A stretch of 64,000 bases of DNA from Pseudomonadota bacterium (GCA_021845985.1 JAJZES010000034.1:49484-113483); one strand, 5' to 3'. Positions 52,519-63,403 are shown, counted from the stretch's first letter. Numbers and translations are program-made. The notes: generated from the letters alone by a model not told the origin.

Positions 52519-53918
52519 TGGCGGACCAGGATTTCGACCTCGTCGTAATCGGCGGCGGCCCCGGCGGCTATGTCGCGGCGATCCGCGCCGCCCAGCTCGG
52601 CATGAAGGCCGCCGTGGTCGAGCGCGAGCATCTCGGCGGCATCTGCCTCAACTGGGGCTGCATCCCGACCAAGGCGCTGCTGCGCGCCTCGGAAATCAAT
52701 CACCTGCTGCATCATCTCGACGAGTTCGGCTTCGCCGCCGACAATATCCGCTTCGACGCGACAAAAGTGGTCAAGCGGTCGCGGGCGGTGGCCAATCAGC
52801 TCGCCAGTGGCGTCGGCTTCCTGCTCAAGAAGAACAAGGTCGCCGTGTTTGACGGCGCCGGCAAGCTTGCCGGCAAAAACACCGTCGCGGTCGAAAAGGC
52901 CGGCAAGCCGGTGGCCACCCTGCATGCGCCGCATATCATCCTGGCCACCGGCGCGCGGGCGCGGCAACTGCCGGGCATCGAAGCGGACGGGCGGATCATC
53001 TGGACCTACAAGGAGGCGATGGTGCCGCCCGCGGTGCCGAAATCGCTGCTGGTGATCGGCTCCGGCGCCATCGGCATCGAGTTCGCCAGCTTCTACCGCA
53101 ACATGGGCGCCGAGGTCACCGTGGTCGAGGTGATGGACCGCGTGCTGCCGGTCGAGGATGCGGAGATTTCCGCCGTCGCCCGCAAGGCGTTCGAGAAGCA
53201 GGGCATGAAGATCATCACCTCGGCCGCGGTCAAGGGCGTGCGCAAGGGCACCGACAACGCCGTCGTCACCGTCGAGGCCGGCGGCAAGAGCCAGGACATC
53301 ACCGTCGATCGGGTGATCTCCGCCGTCGGCATCGTCGGCAATGTCGAGGGCATCGGCATCGAAGGAACCGGCGTCAAGGTCGAGCGGACGCATGTGCTGA
53401 TCGACGCCTATTGCCGCACCGCAGAGCCGGGCGTCTATGCCATCGGCGATCTGTGCGGCGCGCCGTGGCTGGCGCACAAGGCGAGCCATGAGGGCGTCGT
53501 CTGCGTCGAAAAAATCGCCGGCGTGCCGGACGTGCATCCGATCGACTGGGACAACATCCCCGGCTGCACCTATTGCCGGCCGCAGGTCGCCTCGGTCGGG
53601 CTGACCGAGGAAAAGGCCAAGGCCGCCGGCCACGCGGTCAAGGTCGGCCGCTTTCCCTTCATCGGCAACGGCAAGGCCATCGCCATGGGCGAGCCGGAGG
53701 GCATGGTCAAGACGGTGTTCGACGCCACCACCGGCGCCCTGCTCGGCGCCCACATGATCGGCGCCGAAGTCACCGAGATGATCCAGGGCTACGTCATCGC
53801 CCGCACGCTGGAGACCACAGAGGCCGAGTTGATGCACACAATCTTCCCCCACCCGACGGTCAGCGAGACCATGCACGAAGCCGTGCTTGACGCCTACGGC
53901 CGCGCCATCCACTTCTAG
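52515..53918 (+). CDS. lpd: Dihydrolipoyl dehydrogenase (E3)
   Basis: The 467-residue flavoenzyme reoxidises dihydrolipoamide and reduces NAD+. It has the FAD dinucleotide fold [19 protein letters not shown], redox disulfide C44-C49 ([15 protein letters not shown]), NAD-binding [15 protein letters not shown] near 180 and the C-terminal base [11 protein letters not shown]. The start overlaps the GNAT remnant. It serves the adjacent pyruvate dehydrogenase and possibly other 2-oxoacid complexes. lipA follows after 26 bases. Confidence 0.96.
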   Translation: MMADQDFDLVVIGGGPGGYVAAIRAAQLGMKAAVVEREHLGGICLNWGCIPTKALLRASEINHLLHHLDEFGFAADNIRFDATKVVKRSRAVANQLASGVGFLLKKNKVAVFDGAGKLAGKNTVAVEKAGKPVATLHAPHIILATGARARQLPGIEADGRIIWTYKEAMVPPAVPKSLLVIGSGAIGIEFASFYRNMGAEVTVVEVMDRVLPVEDAEISAVARKAFEKQGMKIITSAAVKGVRKGTDNAVVTVEAGGKSQDITVDRVISAVGIVGNVEGIGIEGTGVKVERTHVLIDAYCRTAEPGVYAIGDLCGAPWLAHKASHEGVVCVEKIAGVPDVHPIDWDNIPGCTYCRPQVASVGLTEEKAKAAGHAVKVGRFPFIGNGKAIAMGEPEGMVKTVFDATTGALLGAHMIGAEVTEMIQGYVIARTLETTEAELMHTIFPHPTVSETMHEAVLDAYGRAIHF

Positions 53919-53944
53919 GCCGGGACGCCAGAGGACAAGGTCGG

Positions 53945-54919
53945 ATGACGACGCGGCTGCTGATCGACCATCGCCAGGGCGGCGTTGCGGTGCTGCGCCA
54001 CCCTGAGAAGGCGAATCGGCCGGACAACCCGATCCAGCGCAAGCCGGACTGGATCCGGGTGAAGGCGCCGACGCACCCGATCTATCACGAGACCCGCGAA
54101 TTGATCCGCAGCAACCGCCTGGTGACGGTCTGCGAGGAAGCCGGCTGCCCGAATATCGGCGAATGCTGGTCGCAGCGCCACGCCACCATGATGATCATGG
54201 GCGAGGTCTGCACCCGCGCCTGCGCCTTCTGCAACGTCGCCACCGGCCAGCCGGCGCCGCTCGACGCCGGGGAGCCGGCGCGCGTCGCCGATGCGGTGGC
54301 GCGGCTCGGGCTGCGCCATGTCGTCATCACCTCGGTCGATCGCGACGATCTGGCGGATGGCGGGGCGGCGCATTTCGCCGCCGTCATCGGCGCCCTGCGC
54401 GCGGCGGCGCCGGACACCACCATCGAAGTGCTGACCCCCGATTTCCTGCGCAAGCCGGGCGCGCTGGAAGTGGTGGCCGAGGCGCGGCCGGACGTGTTCA
54501 ACCACAATCTGGAAACCGTGCCGCGGCTCTACCCGAGCATCCGGCCGGGCGCACGCTACTACCAGTCGCTGCGCCTGCTCGACCGGGTGAAGCAGCTTGA
54601 TCCGACGATCTTCACCAAATCAGGGCTGATGGTTGGGCTGGGCGAGACGCGGCCGGAAGTGTTGCAGGTGATGGACGATCTGCGCATCGCCGAGGTCGAT
54701 TTCCTGACCATCGGCCAGTATTTGCAGCCGAGCGTCAAACATGCCGCGGTGGCCGAGTTCGTCACCCCCGACGCCTTCGCCGAGTATGCCCGGCTGGCCC
54801 GCGCGCGCGGATTCCTGCTTGTCTCGGCGACGCCGCTGACGCGCAGTTCGTACCACGCCGATGCAGATTTTGCCGCGCTGCGCGAGGCGCGCGCGGCCCG
54901 GCTCGCCGCCGGCGGCTGA
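53945..54919 (+). CDS. lipA: Lipoyl synthase LipA
   Basis: This 324-residue radical SAM enzyme inserts two sulfurs into protein-bound octanoyl groups, making the lipoyl arms of PdhB and PdhC. The auxiliary cluster cysteines are C63, C68 and C74 ([13 protein letters not shown]). The radical SAM cysteines are C89, C93 and C96. The C-terminal serine that ligates the auxiliary cluster falls in [11 protein letters not shown]. It lies in the pdh operon, as is common in alphaproteobacteria, so lipoylation is co-regulated with its target. Confidence 0.96.
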   Translation: MTTRLLIDHRQGGVAVLRHPEKANRPDNPIQRKPDWIRVKAPTHPIYHETRELIRSNRLVTVCEEAGCPNIGECWSQRHATMMIMGEVCTRACAFCNVATGQPAPLDAGEPARVADAVARLGLRHVVITSVDRDDLADGGAAHFAAVIGALRAAAPDTTIEVLTPDFLRKPGALEVVAEARPDVFNHNLETVPRLYPSIRPGARYYQSLRLLDRVKQLDPTIFTKSGLMVGLGETRPEVLQVMDDLRIAEVDFLTIGQYLQPSVKHAAVAEFVTPDAFAEYARLARARGFLLVSATPLTRSSYHADADFAALREARAARLAAGG

Positions 54920-54922
54920 GCC

Positions 54923-55402
54923 ATGCCGCGGCACACCGAAACCAAGCTGGTCCCCTATCGCGCGGAACAATTGTTCGACCTCGTCGCCGATGTCGGGCGT
55001 TATCCGCAGTTCCTGCCGTGGTGCGTCGGGGCGGTGGTGAAAAGCCGCAGCGAGTCGGAGTTGATCGCCGATCTGGTGATCGGCTTCGGCCCGTTTCGCG
55101 AGGGCTTCACCAGCCGCGTGACGCTGGACCGGCCGGGGCTGATCCAGGTGCGCTACGAAAACGGTCCGTTCCGCTATCTGACCAATCAGTGGCGCTTCAC
55201 CCCCGAGGCGCGCGGCTGCAAGGTGGATTTCTACGTCGATTTCGAGTTCCGCAGCCGCATCCTGCAAGCCGCCATCGGCGTCGTCTTCAACGAGGCGGTG
55301 CGCCGCATGGTCAACGCCTTCCACAAGCGGGCGCGCGATGTCTATGGCCCGCCGCCGACCACCATCGCCGTTGCCGGTCGCGCCAAAGCGCAAGGTGCCT
55401 GA
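54923..55402 (+). CDS. Coq10/RatA-family START-domain protein
   Basis: The 159-residue protein is a single polyketide-cyclase/START-like domain (TKLVPYRAEQLFDLVADVGRYPQFLPWC, VRYENGPFRYLTNQWRFTP, FYVDFEFRSRILQ). The family includes mitochondrial Coq10, which binds ubiquinone and supports respiration. Bacterial members are often labelled RatA toxin, but no ratB antitoxin-like gene is next to it here. A quinone-binding role is more likely. It starts three bases after lipA and ends the operon. Confidence 0.88.
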   Translation: MPRHTETKLVPYRAEQLFDLVADVGRYPQFLPWCVGAVVKSRSESELIADLVIGFGPFREGFTSRVTLDRPGLIQVRYENGPFRYLTNQWRFTPEARGCKVDFYVDFEFRSRILQAAIGVVFNEAVRRMVNAFHKRARDVYGPPPTTIAVAGRAKAQGA

Positions 55403-55435
55403 CCAGGGCCGAGTGCCTGAGAAGGGCGGGGTGCC

Positions 55436-55882
55436 TCAGGCGTCGGCGCGCGGCAGCCAGGGAATGCTGGCCACCTCGATGCCATCCTCGGCCAGCGCCT
55501 CAGCCTGTTCGGGCGTCGTCTCGCCATAGATGCCGCGGCGGTCGCTGTCGCCGTTGTGCATCCGCCGCGCCTCGTCGGCGAAGTCGGCGCCGACATAATC
55601 GCAATGCCGCTCCACCTCGGCGCGCATCCGCTGCAGCATGGCGCGCAGATGATCCGGCATCGCCGGCGGCGCCGCCACCGTCTTGGCCGGGGCGGGTTCG
55701 GCCACCGACGCCGCATGCTTGCGGGCGACCGAGGGTGCCATCATGGCGCGGGTGACCCCGTTATCGGCGCAGACCGGGCACGCCACCAGCCCGCGTGCCG
55801 CCTGCGCATCGAACGCCGCGCTGTCGGGAAACCAACCGTCGAAGCCATGAGCCGCGCGGCACTGCAACTGATAGTGAATCAT
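55436..55882 (-). CDS. DUF1178 family protein
   Basis: The 148-residue protein matches DUF1178: MIHYQLQCRAAHGFDGWFPD, a CPVC zinc-ribbon-like pair in LVACPVCADNGVTRAMMAPSV, and a C-terminal helical segment with GETTPEQAEALAEDGIEV. The function is unknown. The ATG at 55882 is chosen because the conserved block starts there. It is convergent with the Coq10-like gene and lies downstream of grxC, a neighbourhood seen in many alphaproteobacteria (comF-grxC-DUF1178). Confidence 0.85.
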   Translation of the reverse strand: MIHYQLQCRAAHGFDGWFPDSAAFDAQAARGLVACPVCADNGVTRAMMAPSVARKHAASVAEPAPAKTVAAPPAMPDHLRAMLQRMRAEVERHCDYVGADFADEARRMHNGDSDRRGIYGETTPEQAEALAEDGIEVASIPWLPRADA

Positions 55883-55970
55883 CCCTGGGTCCTGAAGCGC
55901 CACGTCATCCGGTAACATTGGGCCTTTTGGCACTCCCCGCAAGTGAGTGCCATGGCGCGGCCGGCCGCGG

Positions 55971-56237
55971 TCAGCTTACCGCCGCCCGCAGCTTGTGGTC
56001 GAGCATGCCGGCGCGGTCGAGTGCGATCAGGTCGTCACAGCCGCCAATATGTTCGCCGTTGATGAAGATCTGCGGCACGCTGGTCCGCCCACCCGACCGC
56101 TCGGTCGCTTCGTGGCGCAGGCGGCTGCCGGAGGGAGCCTCGATCTCGGTGTAGGTGACACCCTTCTTGCTCAGCAGACTCTTGGCCCGGACACAATACG
56201 GGCACCAGGGTTGCGTGTAGATTTCAACGATCGGCAT
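55971..56237 (-). CDS. grxC: Glutaredoxin 3
   Basis: The 88-residue dithiol glutaredoxin has the active site C12-P-Y-C15 (QPWCPYC), the cis-proline in TSVPQIFI and the glutathione-binding GGCDDL. It reduces protein disulfides and mixed disulfides using glutathione. An AAGGAGG ribosome-binding site sits five bases before the ATG at 56237. It is downstream of comF on the same strand, separated by 56 bases. Confidence 0.94.
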   Translation of the reverse strand: MPIVEIYTQPWCPYCVRAKSLLSKKGVTYTEIEAPSGSRLRHEATERSGGRTSVPQIFINGEHIGGCDDLIALDRAGMLDHKLRAAVS

Positions 56238-56293
56238 TGCGGCCTCCTTGCTGGCGAACAGATTCGCCCGATCGGGCCGCGGCGCAAGTGGCA

Positions 56294-57043
56294 TCAGCCG
56301 AGTCGCCGGTCGGGCACGCGCGCCGCCACCAGCACATCGACCGCGGCGGCGCCGGCGCCGAGCAGCGCTTCGGTGCAGGCGGCGGCGGTGGCGCCGCTGG
56401 TCATGACGTCGTCGATCAGCAGCACCCGCCTTCCGGCAAGCGCCGCGACGCGCTCAGGACGCACCGCGATGGCGCCGCGCACCATCTCCGCCCGCGCCGC
56501 CGCCCCGAGATGGCCGAGCGGCGCCGTTGCGCGCAGCCGGCACAGCGCGTCGGGCAGGCTCGGGACGCCGGAACGCCGGGCGAGCGCGCCGGCCAGCAAG
56601 GCCGCCTGATTGTAGCGACGGGTGAACAGCCGACGGCGGTGCAGCGGCACCGGCACCAGAATCCCGGCCCGCGCCAGCAGCGCTGCCCCCGCCCGCGCCA
56701 TCAGCGGCGCCAGCGCCGCCGCCAGTTCCGGCCGATCGGCGTATTTGAACGGCAGCACCACCCGCGCCGCCTGCGCGTCGTAGCGCAGCGCCGCCCGCGC
56801 ACTCTCCCAGGGCGGCGGCCGGGCGGCGCAGTCCGGGCACAGCCGCGCCGCGCCGCCCTGTCCGGCATGGGTAAACGGCGTGCCGCAGGCGCGGCAGCAC
56901 GGCTCCGAGACGAAGCCGGTGCAGGCAAAGCACGGCGCGCAGAACCGGCCCGGTGCATCGACCGGCCGATCGCAGGTCAGACAGACCGGCGGCAGCAGCA
57001 CATCGAGCGCCGCGCCAGCCAGTCGCAGGGCCAATCCGGGCAT
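56294..57043 (-). CDS. comF: ComF-family phosphoribosyltransferase-like protein
   Basis: The 249-residue protein has an N-terminal zinc-finger region with cysteine pairs (CLTCDRPV, CAPCFACTGF, CCRACG, CPDCA; residues 20-75). A type I phosphoribosyltransferase-like domain follows, ending in the PRPP-loop VLLIDDVMTSGATAAAC near residue 215. ComF is needed for DNA uptake in naturally competent bacteria. In alphaproteobacteria the protein is widespread and its role is less clear. Start ATG at 57043 is divergent from the next methyltransferase gene. Confidence 0.92.
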   Translation of the reverse strand: MPGLALRLAGAALDVLLPPVCLTCDRPVDAPGRFCAPCFACTGFVSEPCCRACGTPFTHAGQGGAARLCPDCAARPPPWESARAALRYDAQAARVVLPFKYADRPELAAALAPLMARAGAALLARAGILVPVPLHRRRLFTRRYNQAALLAGALARRSGVPSLPDALCRLRATAPLGHLGAAARAEMVRGAIAVRPERVAALAGRRVLLIDDVMTSGATAAACTEALLGAGAAAVDVLVAARVPDRRLG

Positions 57044-57103
57044 GCAATGCGATTAGCCGCCCGCCGGGGTTGGCGGCAACGCGCCAGCGCGTACATGCAG
57101 CGC

Positions 57104-57973
57104 ATGAGCGACAGCATGCATGTCTTCGACCGCGCCGCCGTGCGCCGCCACCGCGACCGCGCCGCCGCCACCATCGGCGGCGTCGCCGACATCCTCAACG
57201 ACGCGGCGTCGCGCCTGCTCGACCGGCTGGACGACACCACCCGGCGATTCACCGCCGCCCTCGATGTCGGCGGACGCGGCATTGTCGCGCCCCTGCTGCG
57301 GGCGCGCGGCATCCCGACGCTGGCCTGCGATCTGTCGCCGCTGATGGCCGCGGGCGCCGGCGCGCCGTGCGCGGTGGCCGATGAGGAGGCGCTGCCCTTC
57401 GCCCCGGCCAGCTTCGACCTCATCGTCGCCAGCCTGTCGCTGCACTGGGTCAATGATCTGCCGGGCGCGCTGATCCAGTTGCGCCATGCGCTGCGCCCGG
57501 ACGGGTTGCTGCTGGCAAGCCTGCCGGCGCTCGGCACGCTGGCGGAGCTACGCCGCGCCCTGACCGCGACGGAGGCGGCGCTGCGCGGCGGCGCCGCACC
57601 GCGCGTCTCGCCCTTCCCCGATCTGCGCGACTGCGCCGGGCTGCTGCAGCGCGCCGGCTTCGCCCTGCCGGTCGCCGATGCCGAGGAGATTGCGGTGCTC
57701 TATGCCGATCCGCTGCGGCTGCTGCGCGACTTGCGGCATGCCGGAGAAGCCAACGCGGTGGTGCTGCGCGACCGCCGCCCACCGCCGCGCGACCTGTTCC
57801 CGGCGGCGGTCGCCGCCCTGCCGGAGCAGGACGGAAGGGTGCGCGCGACGCTGCGGCTGGCCATCCTTACCGGATGGGCACCCGGCCCGGACCAGCCGCA
57901 AAGCCTCCGGCCGGGCAGCGCCAAACACTCTCTGGCGGAGGCGCTGCGGGCGCCGCCGCCAGAGCAGGGTTAG
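57104..57973 (+). CDS. SAM-dependent methyltransferase (BioC/NDUFAF5-like)
   Basis: The 289-residue protein has motif I ALDVGGRGIVAPLLRA, FDLIVASLSLHWVNDLPGAL and LRPDGLLLASLPALGTLAELRRA. This pattern is typical of the BioC/NDUFAF5 group. Alphaproteobacterial members next to comF-grxC are thought to act in complex I assembly rather than biotin synthesis, but that is inference from the mitochondrial homologue. Motif I is unusual in having GGRG where most have GCGTG. Possible ATGs at 57095, 57104 and 57116 differ by only a few residues. It converges with coxM. Confidence 0.8.
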   Translation: MSDSMHVFDRAAVRRHRDRAAATIGGVADILNDAASRLLDRLDDTTRRFTAALDVGGRGIVAPLLRARGIPTLACDLSPLMAAGAGAPCAVADEEALPFAPASFDLIVASLSLHWVNDLPGALIQLRHALRPDGLLLASLPALGTLAELRRALTATEAALRGGAAPRVSPFPDLRDCAGLLQRAGFALPVADAEEIAVLYADPLRLLRDLRHAGEANAVVLRDRRPPPRDLFPAAVAALPEQDGRVRATLRLAILTGWAPGPDQPQSLRPGSAKHSLAEALRAPPPEQG

Positions 57974-57977
57974 TCGG

Positions 57978-58769
57978 TCAGAGCGTCTTCGCCACCGCCC
58001 GTTTCGCCACCACGCCGACGAGATGGGCGCGGTATTCGGCGCTGCCATGGATGTCGGCGTTCATCGAATCGACGGGCGTCGCGATGCCGTTCAGCGCGTC
58101 CGGCGACCAGGATTTGCTCAGCGCCGCCTCGAACGCGGTGTGGCGAAACACCCCGTTCTGCCCGGCGCCGGTGACCGTCACGCGCACGCCCTTGGGGCCA
58201 CGCGCGACGAACACGCCGACCATCGCATAGCGCGAGGCCGGATTGCTGAACTTCTCATAGGCGGCCTTTTCCGGAGCGGTGAACTCGATCGCGGTGATGA
58301 TCTCGCCCGGCTGCAGCGCGGTCGCGAACATGCCCTGGAAATACTCGTCGGCAGCGATGCTGCGGGCGCTGGTCTTGATCGTCGCCCCCAGCGCCAGCGC
58401 CGCCGAGGGATAATCGGCGGTCGGGTCGTTGTTGGCGAGCGACCCGCCGATGGTGCCGCGATAGCGCACCGCCGGATCGCCGATCATGCCGGCCAGCGCC
58501 GCCAGCGCCGGAATCAACTGCTTGACCTCCGCCGAGCGGGCGACGGTGCGGTGGGTGGTGGTGGCGCCGATGGTCAGCGTGGTGCCGCTGACGGTGATGC
58601 CGGATAGCCCGAGCCTGGACAGATCGACAACCGTCGTCGGCTTGTTCAGCCGCTGCTTCAGCACCGGGATCAGCGTCTGCCCGCCCGCCAGCGGACGCGC
58701 CTCTGGATCGGCCAGCAGCTTGACCGCATCGGCGACGGACGCCGGCGTCTGGAACGCGAAATCGTACAT
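57978..58769 (-). CDS. coxM: Cox/xanthine dehydrogenase-type FAD subunit (CoxM)
   Basis: The 263-residue subunit carries FAD and passes electrons from the iron-sulfur subunit to quinone or another acceptor. The FAD-binding PCMH fold shows PLAGGQTLIPVLKQR (residues 31-45) and the pair of family motifs around IGDPAVRYRGTIGGSLANNDPTADYP. The C-terminal CO_deh_flav_C domain (FSNPASRYAMVGVFVA onwards) is complete. It is the last gene of coxS-coxL-coxM, starting 13 bases after the large-subunit stop. Confidence 0.93.
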   Translation of the reverse strand: MYDFAFQTPASVADAVKLLADPEARPLAGGQTLIPVLKQRLNKPTTVVDLSRLGLSGITVSGTTLTIGATTTHRTVARSAEVKQLIPALAALAGMIGDPAVRYRGTIGGSLANNDPTADYPSAALALGATIKTSARSIAADEYFQGMFATALQPGEIITAIEFTAPEKAAYEKFSNPASRYAMVGVFVARGPKGVRVTVTGAGQNGVFRHTAFEAALSKSWSPDALNGIATPVDSMNADIHGSAEYRAHLVGVVAKRAVAKTL

Positions 58770-58782
58770 CGTGCGGTTCCCT

Positions 58783-61164
58783 CTACTCCGCGGCCATCTT
58801 CGGACGGCCGGCCTCGATGATGCCCCAGATTTTCGCCGACGTTGCCGGCATGTCGAGATGCCGGACGCCGTAGTCACGCAGCGCATCGACCACCGCATTG
58901 ATCACCGCCGGCGGCGAGCCGATGGCCCCGACCTCGCCGCAGCCCTTGGAGCCGAGCGGGTTATGGGTGCACATCGTGTTCTCGGTCGAGACGTTGAAAT
59001 TCGGTAGATCGTCGGCGCGCGGCATGGTGTAGTCCATGAACGAGCCGGACAAAAGCTGTCCGTCCGCATCATAGGCCGCATTCTCCAGCAGCGCTTGGCC
59101 GATACCCTGGGCCACGCCGCCCTGCACCTGCCCTTCGACGATCATCGGGTTGACGACGCGCCCGACATCATCGACGGCGGTGAAATTCACCACCCGCACG
59201 ACGCCGGTGTCACGGTCGATCTCGACCTCGCAGATATGGCAGCCGCCGGGGAAGGTGAAGTTCTTCGGGTCATAGAACGCGGTTTCGTCCAGCCCCGGCT
59301 CCAGCTCCTCGATCGGGTAGTTGTGCGGCACATAGGCGGTCAGCGCGATCTCGCCCAGGGTTTTCACCTTGTCGGTGCCGGCAACGGTGAACTTGCCGTC
59401 CTTGAACTCGATGTCGTCGGCGCTGGCTTCCATCAGATGCGCGGCGATCTTCTTGCCCTTGGCGATGATCTTGTCCATCGCCTTGACCATCGCCGATCCG
59501 CCGACGGCAAGGCTGCGGCTGCCATAGGTGCCCATGCCGAACGGGATTTTCGCCGTGTCGCCGTGGACCACATCAACCTGCGAAAACGGCACGCCGAGCT
59601 GATCGGTGACAAGCTGGGCGAACGTCGTCTCGTGGCCCTGGCCGTGGCTGTGGGTGCCGGTGAAGACGCTGACGCTGCCGGTCGGGTGCACCCGCACATT
59701 GGCGACCTCGTACAGCCCGGCGCGGGCACCGAGCGACCCGACCACCTTGGACGGGGCGATGCCGCAGGCTTCCAGATAGGTCGAGACGCCGATGCCGCGC
59801 AGCTTGCCGCGCTGCGCCGCCTCCGCCCGCCGCGCCGGGAAGCCGGCCCAGTCGGCATGCTTCATCGCCATGTCGAGGGTGGTGAAATAATCGCCGCTGT
59901 CATATTGCAGCGCCACCGGCGTCTGGTACGGGAAGGCGTCGCGCGGAATGAAGTTTTTGCGACGGATGGCGATCCGGTCCATGCCGGTGTCATGCGCCGC
60001 GGCATCGACCAGACGTTCCAGCAGATACGTCGCCTCCGGCCGCCCGGCGCCGCGATAGGCATCGACCGGCACGGTGTTGGTGAACACCGCCTTGACCTCG
60101 GCATAGATCGCCGGCGTCGTGTACACCCCGGCCAGCAGCGTCGCATACAGATAGGTCGGCACCGCCGTCGCGAAGGTCGAAAGATAGGCGCCCATGTTCG
60201 ACAGCGTCTGCACATGCAGGGCGAGGAACGTGCCGTCCTTGTCGAGCGCCAGCCGTGCCGTGCTGACATGGTCGCGGCCATGCGCGTCGGACATGAAGCT
60301 TTCGCTGCGCTCGGCGGTCCACTTGACCGGCCGCTTCAGCTTGCCGGCCGCCCAGGTGACGATGGCTTCCTCGGCATAGTGATAGATCTTGCTGCCAAAG
60401 CCGCCGCCGACATCGGGGGCGACGACGCGCAGCTTGTGCTCCGGCAGGCCGAGCACGAAGGCGCCCATCAGCAGCCGGATGACATGCGGGTTCTGGCTGG
60501 TGGTGTAGAGCGTGTAGTCATCCGTCGACGAGTCGAAGTCGCCGAGCGCGGCGCGCGGCTCCATCGCATTCGGGATCAACCGGTTGTTGGTCAGGTCGAG
60601 GGTCACGACATGCGCCGCCTGGGCGAACGCCGCCTCCATCGCCGCCTTGTCGCCGATATGCCAGTCATAGCAGAGATTTCCGGCAATCCCCTCATGCACC
60701 ACGCCGGCGCCGGGCTTGATCGCGTCGGTCACATTGGCGACAGAGGGCAGATCCTCCATCTCGACCGCCAGGAGTTCCGCCGCGTCCTTGGCCTGCTGGC
60801 GGGTCTCGGCGATCACCACGGCGATCTGGTCGCCGACATGGCGCACGAAGCCCTCGGCCAGCATCGGATGGCGCGGCTCGGCCATCGGGCTGCCGTCCTT
60901 GTTATGGATCTGCCAGCCGCAGGGAATGCTGCCGAGCGCCGCGGTATCGGCGCCGGTGAACACCGCGACCACGCCGGGCGCCGCCTTTGCCGCCGCTGTG
61001 TCGATCGACAGGATTTTCGCGTGCGGGCGGTCGCTGCGCTTGATGTAGGCGTGCAACTGGCCGGGACGGTTAATGTCGTCGGTGTAGTGGCCGCGGCCGG
61101 AGATGAAACGCAGATCCTCTTTGCGGCGAACCGAGGCGCCGATGCCCTGGAACGGTAGTGTCAT
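58783..61164 (-). CDS. coxL: Form II aerobic CO dehydrogenase-like large (Mo) subunit CoxL
   Basis: The 793-residue molybdenum-cytosine-dinucleotide subunit has the full xanthine dehydrogenase family fold ([19 protein letters not shown] start, [17 protein letters not shown] near 270, catalytic glutamate in [17 protein letters not shown] near the end). The active-site loop near residue 370 is AYRGAGR, the form II signature. True CO dehydrogenases (form I) have AYxCSFR with a copper-binding cysteine, which is missing here. Several form II enzymes do not oxidise CO, so the substrate may be a purine, aldehyde or other heterocycle. Start at 61164 gives the standard N-terminus. Confidence 0.9.
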   Translation of the reverse strand: MTLPFQGIGASVRRKEDLRFISGRGHYTDDINRPGQLHAYIKRSDRPHAKILSIDTAAAKAAPGVVAVFTGADTAALGSIPCGWQIHNKDGSPMAEPRHPMLAEGFVRHVGDQIAVVIAETRQQAKDAAELLAVEMEDLPSVANVTDAIKPGAGVVHEGIAGNLCYDWHIGDKAAMEAAFAQAAHVVTLDLTNNRLIPNAMEPRAALGDFDSSTDDYTLYTTSQNPHVIRLLMGAFVLGLPEHKLRVVAPDVGGGFGSKIYHYAEEAIVTWAAGKLKRPVKWTAERSESFMSDAHGRDHVSTARLALDKDGTFLALHVQTLSNMGAYLSTFATAVPTYLYATLLAGVYTTPAIYAEVKAVFTNTVPVDAYRGAGRPEATYLLERLVDAAAHDTGMDRIAIRRKNFIPRDAFPYQTPVALQYDSGDYFTTLDMAMKHADWAGFPARRAEAAQRGKLRGIGVSTYLEACGIAPSKVVGSLGARAGLYEVANVRVHPTGSVSVFTGTHSHGQGHETTFAQLVTDQLGVPFSQVDVVHGDTAKIPFGMGTYGSRSLAVGGSAMVKAMDKIIAKGKKIAAHLMEASADDIEFKDGKFTVAGTDKVKTLGEIALTAYVPHNYPIEELEPGLDETAFYDPKNFTFPGGCHICEVEIDRDTGVVRVVNFTAVDDVGRVVNPMIVEGQVQGGVAQGIGQALLENAAYDADGQLLSGSFMDYTMPRADDLPNFNVSTENTMCTHNPLGSKGCGEVGAIGSPPAVINAVVDALRDYGVRHLDMPATSAKIWGIIEAGRPKMAAE

Positions 61165-61213
61165 GGACGGTTTCTCCCGCACCGCGCTTCGCGGCGTCGT
61201 TGCTCTTGTTTGG

Positions 61214-61711
<498 letters not shown>

Positions 61712-61858
61712 GGTTCACTCCCTCCACAACGTGCTGACGCGCCGGCGCAGGGTGCCACCGCGCATGTGGCGGCAGAATTGGCACCCGTCCGGCAGGTGGT
61801 CAAGCGCGCCAGGACCGCGCACTTGCCATAGACAAGTCACCCGCCGCCATGCGTTATA

Positions 61859-61872
61859 TATGTAAATACATA
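61859..61872. promoter_or_regulatory. Palindrome in the coxS-gtrA divergent interval
   Basis: TATGTA-AA-TACATA is an inverted repeat with perfect 6-base arms in a short AT-rich patch (61852-61873). It lies 148 bases before coxS and 116 bases before gtrA. It could be an operator or promoter core for either gene. Nothing in the sequence identifies the regulator. Confidence 0.35.
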
Positions 61873-61987
61873 GCGTGCCCGGTGTCCGCGGCTGGCCGCG
61901 ACTGTCATGTTGCCGGCCAGCCGGCCGGCGCGGCGATTTTTGCCGGATGTCTTCCCCTCCCCACCCGACTGCCTGTAATCCGCCGCC

Positions 61988-62410
61988 ATGCAGGCCATGC
62001 TTGTGCGTTTGTCCACGCCCGCCCGACTCGCCCTGATGGCGCAGTTCCTGCGCTTCGGCGTGGTCGGCGTGGCCGGCTTCGCAGTGGACACGGCGACCGT
62101 CTATGCCAGCCGCGCGACGCTCGGCCTGTACGGCGCCGGGGTGCTGGCGTTTCTGGTGGCGGCGACGGCGAACTGGGCGCTCAACCGGATCTGGACCTTT
62201 CGCGGCCAGGGCGAGGGACCGATGCACCGGCAATGGGCGATGTTCCTGGCCGCCAACTCGCTCGGCTTCGTGCTCAACCGCGGCACCTATTTCGTTCTTG
62301 TCACCGTCAGCCTCCTGTGCGCCGATAACCCGGTGATCGCGGTCGCCGCCGGTTCGCTCGCCGGCATGTTCGCCAATTTCAACCTGTCACGGAAACTGGT
62401 GTTCCGATGA
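61988..62410 (+). CDS. GtrA-family membrane protein
   Basis: The 140-residue protein has four predicted membrane helices and the GtrA signature (QFLRFGVVGVAGFAVDTATVY, NWALNRIWTFRG, ANFNLSRKLVFR). GtrA proteins are thought to flip or hand over polyprenol-linked sugars made by a partner glycosyltransferase. The adjoining, overlapping gene (ATGA) encodes such an enzyme, so the two probably modify a surface polysaccharide or lipid. An upstream divergent interval separates it from coxS. Confidence 0.88.
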   Translation: MQAMLVRLSTPARLALMAQFLRFGVVGVAGFAVDTATVYASRATLGLYGAGVLAFLVAATANWALNRIWTFRGQGEGPMHRQWAMFLAANSLGFVLNRGTYFVLVTVSLLCADNPVIAVAAGSLAGMFANFNLSRKLVFR

Positions 62411-63390
62411 GTGCCACCCACCTCCTGCTGCAGCAGGCCGCGACGCCAACCGGGTGGGCCGGGCTGCGGCTGGCGGTGTTGATCCCCTGCTATAACGAGG
62501 CGGTGGCGATCCCGAAGGTGGTCGCCGATTTCGCCGCGGCGCTGCCCGGCGCCGACATCTATGTGTACGACAACAACTCGCGCGACGACACCGCCGCGGT
62601 CGCGCGCGCCGCCGGTGCCGCAGTGCGGCGCGAGACGCTGCAGGGCAAGGGCCACGTCATCCGCCGCGGCTTTGCCGACATTGACGCCGACATCTACGTC
62701 CTGGTCGATGGCGACGACACCTACGATGCCGCCGCCGCGCCGCAGATGGTGCGCATGCTGATCGACGAGCCGCTCGACATGGTGACCGGCCGGCGCTTGA
62801 CCGAGGCCGAGGCGGCATATCGGCGTGGCCATCGCCTCGGCAACCGGGTGCTGGCCGGACTGGTGCGGTCGATTTTCGGCAACCGCACCGGCGACATGCT
62901 GTCGGGCTACCGGGTGTTCAGCCGCCGCTTCGTCAAATCCTTCCCCGCGCTGTCGGCGGGGTTCGAGATCGAGACGGAGATGACGGTGCATGCGCTGGAG
63001 CTCGACATGCCGGTGGGCGAGGTGCCGACCGAGTACCGTGCCCGCCCGCCCGGCAGCACCTCGAAGCTGCGCACCTATGCCGATGGGCTGTGCATTCTGC
63101 GGACCATCGTGCAACTGGTGAAGCAGGAGCGGCCGTTGCAGTTCTTCGCCACCAGCGGTGTCGCGCTGCTGGCGCTCGGGCTGCTGCTCGGGGTGCCGGT
63201 GGTGTTCGAGTTCCTGGCCACCGGCCTGGTGCGCCGGTTGCCTACGGCGGTGCTGGCTACGGGGCTGGAATTGCTGTCGTTCCTGTCGTTCTCATGCGGC
63301 CTGATCCTGGAATCGGTGGCGCGCGGCCGCAAGGAGATGAAGCGGCTGGCCTATCTGTCGATCCCGGCGGTGGCGCGGCGGGGCCAGTAA
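62407..63390 (+). CDS. Family 2 glycosyltransferase (polyprenol-phosphate type)
   Basis: The 327-residue protein has a GT-A domain (about residues 20-240). It shows VLIPCYNEAVAIPKVV, the DxD-like DGDDTYD (near 100), SGYRVFSRRFVKSFPALSAGFEIETEM and RARPPGSTSKLRTY. Two C-terminal membrane helices follow (about 248-270 and 280-302). This is the layout of polyprenyl-phosphate glycosyltransferases such as GtrB/DPM1. It acts on the cytoplasmic face of the inner membrane, probably with the overlapping gtrA product. The donor sugar is not predictable. Confidence 0.88.
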   Translation: MSATHLLLQQAATPTGWAGLRLAVLIPCYNEAVAIPKVVADFAAALPGADIYVYDNNSRDDTAAVARAAGAAVRRETLQGKGHVIRRGFADIDADIYVLVDGDDTYDAAAAPQMVRMLIDEPLDMVTGRRLTEAEAAYRRGHRLGNRVLAGLVRSIFGNRTGDMLSGYRVFSRRFVKSFPALSAGFEIETEMTVHALELDMPVGEVPTEYRARPPGSTSKLRTYADGLCILRTIVQLVKQERPLQFFATSGVALLALGLLLGVPVVFEFLATGLVRRLPTAVLATGLELLSFLSFSCGLILESVARGRKEMKRLAYLSIPAVARRGQ

Positions 63391-63403
63391 CTGTTGATTC
63401 TGT

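Noticed and set aside
54923..55402. RatA toxin of a toxin-antitoxin pair
   Set aside because: The START-domain protein has no adjacent ratB-type antitoxin gene and sits in the pdh-lipA operon. A Coq10-like role fits better.
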